Shown piece after piece: positions 33,691 through 41,541 of a stretch of DNA of 64,000 nt. Source of the stretch: Phaeobacter bryozoorum (GTDB lineage Bacteria; Pseudomonadota; Alphaproteobacteria; Rhodobacterales; Rhodobacteraceae); the NCBI RefSeq assembly GCF_041893525.1, contig NZ_CP169068.1. One strand, written 5' to 3'. Within the stretch, counting starts at the first letter, position 1; each line of letters starts with the position of its first letter. Both the position numbers and the translations under genes were made by a program. A model generated the notes under the pieces. It was not told the origin of the DNA. It saw only the letters and a program-made list of their open reading frames with translations, and made no database searches.

Positions 33691-34680
33691 ATGAAACTTG
33701 CAATCAACGGATTTGGCCGCATCGGCCGCGCTATTCTGCGCCAGATCCTGACGACGCCGCGCGGTGCCGGGATTGAGCTGGTCTGCATCAACGATATCGC
33801 ACCCTTGGACATGTGCGCCTATCTGTTTCAATACGATAGCACCTTTGGCCCCTATCCCGACGCGGTTGCGATCGAGGGCAACAACCTGCGGATTGCCGAC
33901 CGGGTGATCCGGTTCCACCAGACAGCCGACCTCAGCACGCTGGATCTCACAGGCGTCGATGTGGTGCTGGAATGCACCGGCATCGCGCGAACATCGGATG
34001 TGGCGGGACGGGGGCTGACGGCCGGGGCGCGCAAGGTGCTGATCTCCGGCCCCTCGCCCGCCGCCGAACGCACGATTGTGCTGGGCGCAAACGAGGCCGA
34101 TCTGGGCGATGGCGCGATCATCTCCAATGCCTCCTGCACCACCAACGGGCTGGCCCCGCTGGTCAAGCTGCTGGACATGCTGCTGGGCATCGACAGCGCC
34201 CATATGACCACGATCCACTGCTACACCAATTCGCAGCCGATGGTGGATGCACCGCGCGGCGATTTTGCCCGCTCCCGTGCCGGGGCGCTGTCGATGGTGC
34301 CGACCACGACCTCTGCCACCCATCTGATCGACGAGGTACTGCCGCATCTGGCTGGTCGCATCAGTGGTGCTGCGGTGCGAGTGCCAACCGCCAGCGTGTC
34401 TGCGGTGGATCTGGTGGTCAGGACCAGCCACCCGATGGCGGCAGACTTCGCCGATACCACCCTGCGCACTGCGATCGAGGCTTCGCAGGTTCTGGGATGG
34501 ACCGAGCAGCCGCTGGTCTCATCCGATCTACGTGCCCGAGCTGAATCGCTGGTCCTTGCCGGGCCGGAAACCCGTCGGATCGGCGATCACCAGCTGCGGG
34601 TGTTTGGCTGGTATGACAATGAATGGGGATTTTCCGCGCGAATGCTGGATATGGCCGCGCTGATGGCAGGGCAGAGCTGA
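33691..34680 (+). CDS. Type I glyceraldehyde-3-phosphate dehydrogenase (paralog)
   Basis: 329 aa from ATG 33691 (MKLAINGFGRIGR). It has an NAD-binding Rossmann domain with the NAD-selective Asp in CINDIAPLD, the catalytic Cys in SNASCTTN, the active-site His in TTIHCYTNSQ, and the family end WYDNEWGFSARM. It is slightly short and lacks phosphoglycerate kinase or other glycolytic neighbours, so it may be a secondary GAPDH or an erythrose-4-phosphate dehydrogenase-like enzyme. A bidirectional hairpin follows. Confidence 0.9.
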   Translation: MKLAINGFGRIGRAILRQILTTPRGAGIELVCINDIAPLDMCAYLFQYDSTFGPYPDAVAIEGNNLRIADRVIRFHQTADLSTLDLTGVDVVLECTGIARTSDVAGRGLTAGARKVLISGPSPAAERTIVLGANEADLGDGAIISNASCTTNGLAPLVKLLDMLLGIDSAHMTTIHCYTNSQPMVDAPRGDFARSRAGALSMVPTTTSATHLIDEVLPHLAGRISGAAVRVPTASVSAVDLVVRTSHPMAADFADTTLRTAIEASQVLGWTEQPLVSSDLRARAESLVLAGPETRRIGDHQLRVFGWYDNEWGFSARMLDMAALMAGQS

Positions 34681-34710
34681 AAAGAGGCGACTGTCTGCGA
34701 CCATGAACAA

Positions 34711-34739
34711 AGGGGCCGCGCATATCTGCTGCGGCCCCT
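34711..34739. terminator. Bidirectional terminator between the GAPDH and permease genes
   Basis: A perfect 9-bp stem, AGGGGCCGC (34711-34719) with GCGGCCCCT (34731-34739), has an 11-base loop and lies between convergent genes. The flanking CAAA and TGTTCG give a weak U tract on either strand. Confidence 0.75.
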
Positions 34740-34765
34740 GTTCGTTGCACACTCAAGAGCTGCGG

Positions 34766-36193
34766 TTACTCGCCCGGCAGGCTACCGCGCCCCTGTCCTG
34801 ACAGGCCGCCAGAGACCTCTTCCGTGGCCTCGCTGGCAAGCTCCTGCGGCAGCACCAGATTGAGCACAACCGCAATGAGCGCCGCCGGCAGCAAGCCCGA
34901 GGTCATCAGGACCCGCAGCGTATCCGGCAGGTGCTGCACCGCACCCGGTTCCAGCTGCAGCCCCAATCCGATGGAGAGGGAAATGGCAAAGATCACCATA
35001 TTGCGGCGGTTCCAGTCGACATCCGACAGCATCGAAATACCAGCAGCCACCACCATGCCGAACATGACGATAACACCGCCGCCCAGCACCTCAATCGGAA
35101 TGGTGCGGATGATCGCGCCAACCTTCGGGACCAGCCCGCAGAGGATCAGGAACAGCGCGCCGATCGTGACCACATGACGGCTCATGACGCCGGTCATGGC
35201 GATCAGGCCCACGTTCTGGCTGAAGGAGGTATTGGGCAACCCGCCAAACACGCCCGCCAGCGCCGAGCCGAAACCGTCCGCATAGGTGGCGCCGGAAATC
35301 TCCTTGTCGGTGGCTTCCCGGCCTGCACCGCCACGGGCGATACCGCTGACATCGCCCACGGTTTCAACCGCCGATACCAGCCCCATCAGGCAAAAACCGA
35401 CAATCGCGGCAAAGGAAAACTCGATCCCGTATTTGAACGGCATCGGCAGCGCAAAGGCGCTGGCGCGCGACCAGCTGGTGCCAATGGCCTCGACCGTGAC
35501 CATGCCCATCATCATCGCATAGAGATAGCCGACAATCAGCCCGAGCAGCACCGCCGAGATCGACAGCATCCCTCGGGCAAAGAACTTCAGACCCAGGGTG
35601 ACGATGATCACCACCAGCGCTGCCGACCAGTTCAGCAGCGAGCCATATTCCGGTGTCCCGATCGCTGGCACGCCTCCGGCGGCATATTGAATGCCGACCT
35701 TGACCAGCGCCAGACCGATCATGGTGACCACCAGCCCGGTGACCAGCGGCGGCAGGGCAAAGCGGATACGCCCGATCACCAGCCCCAATGCGGCATGAAA
35801 CAGCCCGCCGATCAGCACCCCGCCGAATAGCGCCGCCAGCGCATCAACCCCCTTGCCCGCGACCAGCGGGATCATGATCGGCAAGAAGGCAAAACTGGTG
35901 CCCTGCACAATCGGCAGCGCCGCACCAATCGGCCCGATGGTCAGTGTCTGCAGCAGCGTCGCCGCCCCGGCAAACAGCATCGACATCTGGATCAGATAGA
36001 GCAGTTCGGGAAAATCGGGGGAATTAGAGCCAAAGCCAAATCCCGCCGCCCCGGCCACGATGATCGCCGGGGTGACATTTGAGACAAACATGGCCAGCAC
36101 ATGCTGGATGCCCAGTGGCACAGCCTTTGCCAGCGGTGGAGTGTAATTGGGATCGCGCAGCTGCGCCGGCGTTCCGATTGAGCCATCGGCCAT
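34766..36193 (-). CDS. NCS2 nucleobase (xanthine/urate) permease
   Basis: 475 aa, about 14 TM segments in the UraA/XanQ/UacT fold. Signature regions are VQGTSFAFLPIMIPL (TM3 substrate motif), GLVSAVETVGDVSG (TM8 Glu) and the NCS2 motif PNTSFSQNVGLIAMTGVMSRHV (TM10). The start ATG 36193 has AGAGAGGACC upstream. Placement beside urate-degradation genes points to urate or xanthine uptake, which is inferred. It follows the allA-puuE unit, separated by a terminator. Confidence 0.92.
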   Translation of the reverse strand: MADGSIGTPAQLRDPNYTPPLAKAVPLGIQHVLAMFVSNVTPAIIVAGAAGFGFGSNSPDFPELLYLIQMSMLFAGAATLLQTLTIGPIGAALPIVQGTSFAFLPIMIPLVAGKGVDALAALFGGVLIGGLFHAALGLVIGRIRFALPPLVTGLVVTMIGLALVKVGIQYAAGGVPAIGTPEYGSLLNWSAALVVIIVTLGLKFFARGMLSISAVLLGLIVGYLYAMMMGMVTVEAIGTSWSRASAFALPMPFKYGIEFSFAAIVGFCLMGLVSAVETVGDVSGIARGGAGREATDKEISGATYADGFGSALAGVFGGLPNTSFSQNVGLIAMTGVMSRHVVTIGALFLILCGLVPKVGAIIRTIPIEVLGGGVIVMFGMVVAAGISMLSDVDWNRRNMVIFAISLSIGLGLQLEPGAVQHLPDTLRVLMTSGLLPAALIAVVLNLVLPQELASEATEEVSGGLSGQGRGSLPGE

Positions 36194-36282
36194 GGATCTG
36201 GTCCTCTCTGTTGTTGCTTATTCTGTTGGTCTTGGTCGGTGTTGTGATGACACTCTCATTTGGCGGAGTGCCTGTTGCGAAA

Positions 36283-36318
36283 GAAAAAGGCGCAAGACCC
36301 GCTGGGTCGCTGCGCCTT
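36283..36318 (-). terminator. Terminator after allA
   Basis: On the minus strand AAGGCGCA pairs with TGCGCCTT, with an inner GACCC/GGGTC stem, followed by TTTTTC. It starts 12 bases after the allA stop at 36330. Confidence 0.88.
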
Positions 36319-36329
36319 TGATTGTCAGA

Positions 36330-36815
36330 TCAGGGTCGGATCACCTGATAGGGGCTTTCAAACCAGTGTTCTTCCAGATTGGCGCCCTCTCCGATCCGAT
36401 CCACCACGGCAAACAGGCCCGGCGCCGTCAGGGGCGTCAGCACCCCGTGCCAAGTGCCCCGGTGGAAGTTGATCGCCTGTCCGGGTTGCGTTTCAAAGGC
36501 AAGCGGCAGTCCCGGCACACCACCGCGATCCGGGGCGACGATCACCAGAAATCCGGTTTCACTCATCGGGATGAAGGCCTGACTGCCGTCCGGGTGGCGC
36601 TCGACCATCCGCAGGGGCATCGGCAGTTCACGCGGCTCGGCGTTGAACAGGCTGAGACCCGCACGACCGGCGCTGAACTCCATGGTGGCCCGATCGTGAT
36701 ACCGTCCGCAGAGCCCCTGGTTGATGATCTTGTCCGGCGCTCCGGTGCAGTCGATCAGATCGCCAAAGGGGGCAAAGCCCTCGGCTGTGATCGGCTGGAT
36801 CTCAAGCATCTTCAT
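36330..36815 (-). CDS. allA: Ureidoglycolate lyase
   Basis: 161 aa from ATG 36815 (GGAG six bases upstream). It is a cupin-like AllA fold with PITAEGFAPFGDLI at the N-terminus, ERHPDGSQAFIPM and FHRGTWHGVLTPL as the substrate-pocket segments. It cleaves ureidoglycolate to glyoxylate and urea, the last step of the ureide route. It is 28 bases downstream of the PuuE fusion gene on the same strand, so they form one operon. Confidence 0.93.
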   Translation of the reverse strand: MKMLEIQPITAEGFAPFGDLIDCTGAPDKIINQGLCGRYHDRATMEFSAGRAGLSLFNAEPRELPMPLRMVERHPDGSQAFIPMSETGFLVIVAPDRGGVPGLPLAFETQPGQAINFHRGTWHGVLTPLTAPGLFAVVDRIGEGANLEEHWFESPYQVIRP

Positions 36816-36843
36816 CGCGGTCTCCGGCATAGCTGGCAGTCCC

Positions 36844-38259
36844 TCACGGCAGCACATCCCGCAGGCGGAACTCGGCGATACGTTCGACCTGCCGACAGGC
36901 TTCGGCAAATTCGCTGTCGCGATCATTGGCGATACGCCGTTCAAATGCTGCAAGAATTGACGTCTTATCGTGGTCGCGCACCGCAATGATGAAGGGAAAG
37001 CCGTGTTTTTCCACATAGGCGCTGTTCAATTGCGTAAACCGTGTGCGTTCCGCATCAGTCAGCGCATCCAGCCCGGCGGAGGCCTGCTCGCTGGTGCTCT
37101 CCGCCGTGAGACGTTTGGCGGCGGCCAGCTTGCCTGCCAGATCCGGGTGCGCTGTCAGCACGCCCAACCGCTCCGCCTCGCTGGCAGAGCGGAACATCCG
37201 GCACAGCGCATTATGCAGCCCCGCCGCGCGGTCATGGGCTGGTCCCAGTTCCAGATCATGCGCCTGTTCGGCAATCCAGGGGGAGTGTTCAAAGATCCCG
37301 CCATAGGCCTCGACAAATCGCGCGCGGCTCATCTGGCTGGGGCGTTCACGGCGCTGATGTGGATGGGTTTTCGCCCAATGATCGGCGATATCAATGCGGC
37401 GCGGGCACCAGACCCCGTCGAACCCCCGGATATAGTCGATAAACCGTTTCAGCCCCGCCGCCTTGCCCGGGCGGCCGATCAGGCGGCAATGCAGCCCGAT
37501 CGACATCATTTTCGGCGCACCTTCTTCACCCTCGGCATAGAGCAGGTCAAAGGCGTCCTTGAGATACTGATAAAACTGTTCGCCAGTGATGTAGCCAGGT
37601 GCGGTGGCAAAGCGCATGTCGTTGGCTTCCAGCGTATAGGGGATGATCAGCTGATCGCGTTCGCCGACCTCCAGCCAATAGGGCAGATCATCGTCGTAGG
37701 TGTCCGAGATATAGTCAAAACCGCCCTCCTCCGCCACCAGACGCACGGTGTTTTCACTGCACCGGCCAGTGTACCAGCCACGCGGACGCTCTCCGACCAC
37801 CTCGGTATGCAGGCGGATCGCCTCGGCAATGGCGGCGCGTTCGTCGGCCTCTGCCATATCCTTGTGTTCGACCCATTTCAGCCCGTGTGACGCGATCTCC
37901 CACTGCGCAGCCTTCATCGCCGCGACCTGTTCGGGAGAGCGCGCCAATGCGCTGGCGACACCATAGATGGTGACCGGGATATCCGCAGCGGTGAACATGC
38001 GATGCAGCCGCCAGAACCCGGCGCGGGCGCCGTAGTCGTAGATCGATTCCATGTTCCAGTGCCGCTGTCCTGGCCAGGGCGCCGCCCCGGCGATGTCAGA
38101 CAGAAACGCCTCCGATCCCGCATCACCATGCAGGATATTGTTCTCCCCGCCCTCTTCATAGTTCAACACGAACTGCACCGCGACCTTGGCATTGCCGGGC
38201 CAGGCTGCATCGGGCGGCGTCGCGCCATATCCGATCATGTTGCGAGGGTATCTGTTCAT
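36844..38259 (-). CDS. puuE: Bifunctional allantoinase (PuuE) / OHCU decarboxylase
   Basis: 471 aa from ATG 38259 (GAGG nine bases upstream). Residues ~1-300 are the polysaccharide-deacetylase-like, metal-independent allantoinase PuuE (RYPRNMIGYG, VQFVLNYEEGGENNI, GWYTGRCSENT, IGLHCRLIGRPG). Residues ~305-471 are a 2-oxo-4-hydroxy-4-carboxy-5-ureidoimidazoline decarboxylase (FVEAYGGIFEHSPWIAE, LTAHPDLAGKL, SAYVEKHGFPFIIAVR). One chain thus makes (S)-allantoin from OHCU and opens it to allantoate, reversed relative to domain order. It is divergent from hiuH. Confidence 0.93.
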   Translation of the reverse strand: MNRYPRNMIGYGATPPDAAWPGNAKVAVQFVLNYEEGGENNILHGDAGSEAFLSDIAGAAPWPGQRHWNMESIYDYGARAGFWRLHRMFTAADIPVTIYGVASALARSPEQVAAMKAAQWEIASHGLKWVEHKDMAEADERAAIAEAIRLHTEVVGERPRGWYTGRCSENTVRLVAEEGGFDYISDTYDDDLPYWLEVGERDQLIIPYTLEANDMRFATAPGYITGEQFYQYLKDAFDLLYAEGEEGAPKMMSIGLHCRLIGRPGKAAGLKRFIDYIRGFDGVWCPRRIDIADHWAKTHPHQRRERPSQMSRARFVEAYGGIFEHSPWIAEQAHDLELGPAHDRAAGLHNALCRMFRSASEAERLGVLTAHPDLAGKLAAAKRLTAESTSEQASAGLDALTDAERTRFTQLNSAYVEKHGFPFIIAVRDHDKTSILAAFERRIANDRDSEFAEACRQVERIAEFRLRDVLP

Positions 38260-38414
38260 TGCCGGGGGCCTCTTTTCAAACAACTCCAGGTCATTACTAT
38301 GGCAGAAGATCACGGCTATCTTTCAAATTTTCCCGAATACACTATCAGATTGCACAGGTTTGCAGGCCCCGCCGCCATCAGGCAGAGGTAGCCCCATAGC
38401 AGGAGGACTTAAGA

Positions 38415-38786
38415 ATGAGCACAAGGACAGAGCCCGGGTATCTCACCACACATGTGCTGGACACCGCGCGCGGCTGCCCCGCCGCCGGACTGCCGATCCG
38501 GCTGTACCGGCTGGATGCAGGCGGGCGCACCGAGATCGCGCAGATGCTGACAAATGCCGATGGGCGGACCGACAGTCCGATCCTGCCGAAGAAGGATTTT
38601 GTGACCGGTCTCTACGAGCTGGTGTTCGAGGCCGGGGAATACCTGCGCACCAATGGCCAGGCCTCCGGCGAGATGCTGTTTCTGGACGAAATTCCGATCC
38701 GCTTTGGCATCACCGATGAGAGCGCGCATTACCACGTGCCCCTGCTGCTGTCGCCTTTCGGCTATTCCACCTATCGCGGCAGCTGA
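38415..38786 (+). CDS. uraH: 5-hydroxyisourate hydrolase
   Basis: 123 aa, transthyretin-like. Signature parts are LTTHVLDTARG at the N-terminus, LPIRLYRLD, and the C-terminal YRGS tetrapeptide that defines HIU hydrolases. It converts 5-hydroxyisourate made by PuuD to OHCU, the substrate of the fusion protein encoded divergently upstream. The stop codon is inside a 9-bp hairpin (38775-38797). Confidence 0.95.
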   Translation: MSTRTEPGYLTTHVLDTARGCPAAGLPIRLYRLDAGGRTEIAQMLTNADGRTDSPILPKKDFVTGLYELVFEAGEYLRTNGQASGEMLFLDEIPIRFGITDESAHYHVPLLLSPFGYSTYRGS

Positions 38787-38797
38787 GCGCTGCCGCG
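38775..38797. terminator. Hairpin overlapping the uraH stop codon
   Basis: CGCGGCAGC (38775-38783) pairs perfectly with GCTGCCGCG (38789-38797) around TGAGC, which includes the uraH stop. It lies between convergent uraH and the LysR gene. There is no T tract, so it may protect the 3' end rather than terminate. Confidence 0.5.
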
Positions 38798-38873
38798 CCC
38801 TGGCGCGGCCATGCCCAACGGACACGGCGCTCCGACAGGAGCGCCGGGGCGGGCGGGAGCTGCTGCGGGTCGC

Positions 38874-39851
38874 TCAGGTCTGGGGCGTTCCTGCCTGCGC
38901 GGGGTCGGCAGCACGCCCCGGTTGCGCGCCATCGACACGCAGCCCATCGACACGCAGCACTGAGGCCAGCCGCGCGGTCATATATTCCATGAACAATCTG
39001 GTCTTCGGATCCTGATGGCGGCGATGGGTATAAAGACAGGCCAGCTGGACGGGCACCGGTGGCGTGGCCTCGGCGACCGGCACCAGACGTCCTGCCGCCA
39101 GATGCTCGGCAACCTCGAAGAGGGGTTTCAGGATCACGCCCTCCCCTGCCAGCGCCCAATCGGTCAGCACATCGCCATCATCGCATTCGTAGCGCCCGCT
39201 CACCGCAAAACGGCGCGGGCCATCGCCGGTCTGCAACAGCCACTGAAACTCGCTGGCGCCGGGGTAGCGCAGGTTCAGACAATTATGCCCATCCCGCAGC
39301 AGCGCGTCACCATCTGCGGGCAACCCGCGCCGCGCGACATAGGCGGGCGCGGCGCAGAGCACCCGCTGGCAATCCGCAATCTTGCGAATGCGCAGGTTGC
39401 TGTCCTCTGGCTGGCCCAGGAAGAATGCCAGATCCAGCCCCTCGCTGGTCAGATCCACCGCACGGTCCGACAGCCGCAGACGCAGGTTGATCTCCGGGTA
39501 GGTGGCCAGGAATTCCGGCGTCTGCGGCGCCAGCAGCCGCCGCCCCAGCCCCAGAGGTGCCGCCACAAACAGGGTGCCGCGCGGGGTATCGGTCAGATGC
39601 ATCACCCTGGCCTCCGCCAGATCCACCGCATCCAGCACCGCAACCGCCCCGTCATAGAAGGCTCGCCCCTGCTCGGTTGCGGTGAGATTGCGGGTGGTGC
39701 GCTGGAACAGCCGCACGCCGAGGTATTCCTCCAGCTGCGAGATCCGCGCCGAGGTGACTGCAGGCGACACCCTGAGGTCGCGCCCTGCGGCCGACATCGA
39801 GCCCAGTTCATAGACCCGAACGAAGGTGCGGATATTGTCGAGGTAAGACAT
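38874..39851 (-). CDS. LysR family transcriptional regulator
   Basis: 325 aa. The N-terminal winged helix (residues 1-60: TFVRVYELGSMSAAGRDL, SPAVTSARISQLEEYLGVRLFQRTTR) and a periplasmic-binding-protein-like effector domain are complete. The C-terminus ends in an extra ~20 residues containing a duplicated RVDGL/RVDGA, caused by a 15-bp tandem repeat at about 38,931-38,962. It is divergent from puuD, so it is a plausible urate-pathway regulator, though many such LysR proteins control only themselves and a neighbour. Confidence 0.9.
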   Translation of the reverse strand: MSYLDNIRTFVRVYELGSMSAAGRDLRVSPAVTSARISQLEEYLGVRLFQRTTRNLTATEQGRAFYDGAVAVLDAVDLAEARVMHLTDTPRGTLFVAAPLGLGRRLLAPQTPEFLATYPEINLRLRLSDRAVDLTSEGLDLAFFLGQPEDSNLRIRKIADCQRVLCAAPAYVARRGLPADGDALLRDGHNCLNLRYPGASEFQWLLQTGDGPRRFAVSGRYECDDGDVLTDWALAGEGVILKPLFEVAEHLAAGRLVPVAEATPPVPVQLACLYTHRRHQDPKTRLFMEYMTARLASVLRVDGLRVDGAQPGRAADPAQAGTPQT

Positions 39852-39883
39852 GACAGAGGCCTGCGATTGTTCCAGATTTTTTG

Positions 39884-39900
39884 ATACAGTTTGGCAGTAT
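39884..39900. promoter_or_regulatory. Candidate LysR-type operator upstream of puuD
   Basis: ATAC-N9-GTAT (39884-39900) is an interrupted dyad in the AT-rich part of the LysR-puuD divergent gap, 33 bases from the LysR start. The spacing is not the classical T-N11-A, so the assignment is tentative. The rest of the gap (to 40079) is GC-rich and has no gene. Confidence 0.3.
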
Positions 39901-40079
39901 ATGGGAATACCGAAGAAACCCCGCTTTGCCTAGTGTGGCAGGGCTGCGCTAGGCCAGATTGCGCCCCGCCCGGCCCGAACCACCGGGCGGCATCGGCGCC
40001 CGCAGGACGCGCAGCGACTGACTGTTAACCCAGCCCCGGCCGCAGCAATGCGCATTGGGCGACAAAGGACCGGATCTGA

Positions 40080-41312
40080 ATGTTTGAGCTGTTGATGATG
40101 TGGGATTGGCTGGGCTTTGCCATCCGCTGGCTGCATGTGATCACCGCCATCGCCTGGATCGGCTCCTCCTTCTATTTCATCGCGCTGGATCTGGGGCTGC
40201 GCAAGGCACCGGATCTGCCGGTGGGCGCCCATGGCGAGGAATGGCAGGTCCATGGTGGCGGTTTTTATCACATCCGCAAATATCTGGTCGCCCCCGCCGA
40301 GATGCCTGACCATCTGACCTGGTTCAAATGGGAAAGCTATATGACATGGCTTTCGGGTTTTGCGCTGTTGATGGTGGTCTATTGGGTCGGTGGCGAGCTG
40401 TATCTCATCGACCAGTCGAAGGCGGATCTGGCGCTGTGGCAGGGGATCCTGATTTCAGCCGCGACGCTCTCGGTGGGCTGGCTGGTCTATGACCGTCTGT
40501 GCAAATCCGGTCTGGCTGAGCGCCCGACCCTGCTGATGGTGCTGTTGTTCGTGATGCTCGTGGCCATGGGCTGGGGTCTCAATCAGGTGTTCACCGGTCG
40601 CGCCATGATGCTGCATCTCGGTGCCTTTACCGCCACCATCATGACGGCGAATGTGTTTTTCATCATCATGCCCAACCAGCGCATCGTGGTGAAGGATCTG
40701 CAGGAAGGCCGCGCGCCGGACGCCAAATATGGCAAGATCGCCAAGCTGCGCTCGACCCATAACAACTATCTGACGCTGCCGGTGGTGTTTCTGATGCTGT
40801 CGAACCACTACCCGCTGGCATTTGCCAGCGAATACAACTGGCTGATCGCGGCGCTGGTGTTCCTGATGGGGGTGACCATCCGGCATTATTTCAACACACG
40901 CCATGCCCGTGCAGGTGATCCGACCTGGACCTGGCTGGCGACGGCGCTGTTGTTCCTGGGCGTGATCATCCTGTCGTCGCTGGGGCTTGAGCATGAGGGC
41001 GACGATGCCCCGGAGGAGGCCGCGCTGAGCGGCACCGCGCTGACCATGGCCCAGACCGAAGGCTTTGCCGAGGTGCATGAAATCGTTCTGGGCCGATGCA
41101 GCATGTGCCATGCCCGCGAACCCTTCTGGGACGGGATCCGCACCGCCCCCAAGGGTGTCTTGCTGGAGACCGAAGCGGATGTGGCCCGCCGCGCCGGTGA
41201 GATTTACCTGCAGGCGGGTGTGACCCATGCGATGCCACCTGCCAATATCACCTATATGGCGCCCGAGGATCGCGCTGCGATCCGGGCCTGGTTCCGCGCC
41301 GCGCAGATGTAG
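40080..41312 (+). CDS. puuD: Membrane urate oxidase PuuD with C-terminal cytochrome c domain
   Basis: 410 aa. Eight or nine TM segments (starting IRWLHVITAIAWIGSSFYFIAL) form the urate hydroxylase domain, with conserved FYHIRKYLVAP and RSTHNNYLTLPVVFLML. Residues ~330-410 are a periplasmic cytochrome c domain with CSMCH and a likely axial Met in HAMPPANI. This is the cofactor-independent-uricase alternative that passes electrons to the respiratory chain, making 5-hydroxyisourate. AAAGGA precedes ATG 40080. It heads the urate pathway encoded around it. Confidence 0.94.
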   Translation: MFELLMMWDWLGFAIRWLHVITAIAWIGSSFYFIALDLGLRKAPDLPVGAHGEEWQVHGGGFYHIRKYLVAPAEMPDHLTWFKWESYMTWLSGFALLMVVYWVGGELYLIDQSKADLALWQGILISAATLSVGWLVYDRLCKSGLAERPTLLMVLLFVMLVAMGWGLNQVFTGRAMMLHLGAFTATIMTANVFFIIMPNQRIVVKDLQEGRAPDAKYGKIAKLRSTHNNYLTLPVVFLMLSNHYPLAFASEYNWLIAALVFLMGVTIRHYFNTRHARAGDPTWTWLATALLFLGVIILSSLGLEHEGDDAPEEAALSGTALTMAQTEGFAEVHEIVLGRCSMCHAREPFWDGIRTAPKGVLLETEADVARRAGEIYLQAGVTHAMPPANITYMAPEDRAAIRAWFRAAQM

Positions 41313-41420
41313 CCGGTCGTCAGCCCGTCAGCTCCAACCGGGGGCGCGCATCAGCGCCGATCTGTCGCCGATCTGTCAGAGGCTTGATCACGAATTGGCG
41401 CGGGAACCTATCACGCGACA

Positions 41421-41451
41421 TTGACGTTACACACCGGGTTTGCCCTATGTT
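41421..41451 (+). promoter_or_regulatory. Possible promoter of tamAB
   Basis: TTGACG (41421-41426) and TATGTT (41446-41451) are spaced 19 bases, about 90 bases ahead of tamA. The spacing is longer than ideal. The remainder of the 229-base gap after puuD is GC-rich with no gene seen. Confidence 0.3.
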
Positions 41452-41541
41452 AGGTCTGATCCCGGTCCACATGTCTCGGTGGCGTCAGCGCCGATCCGCC
41501 CGAGACCGGGGACCGATCTTGTAGCCTGTCCGGAGCGTCCC

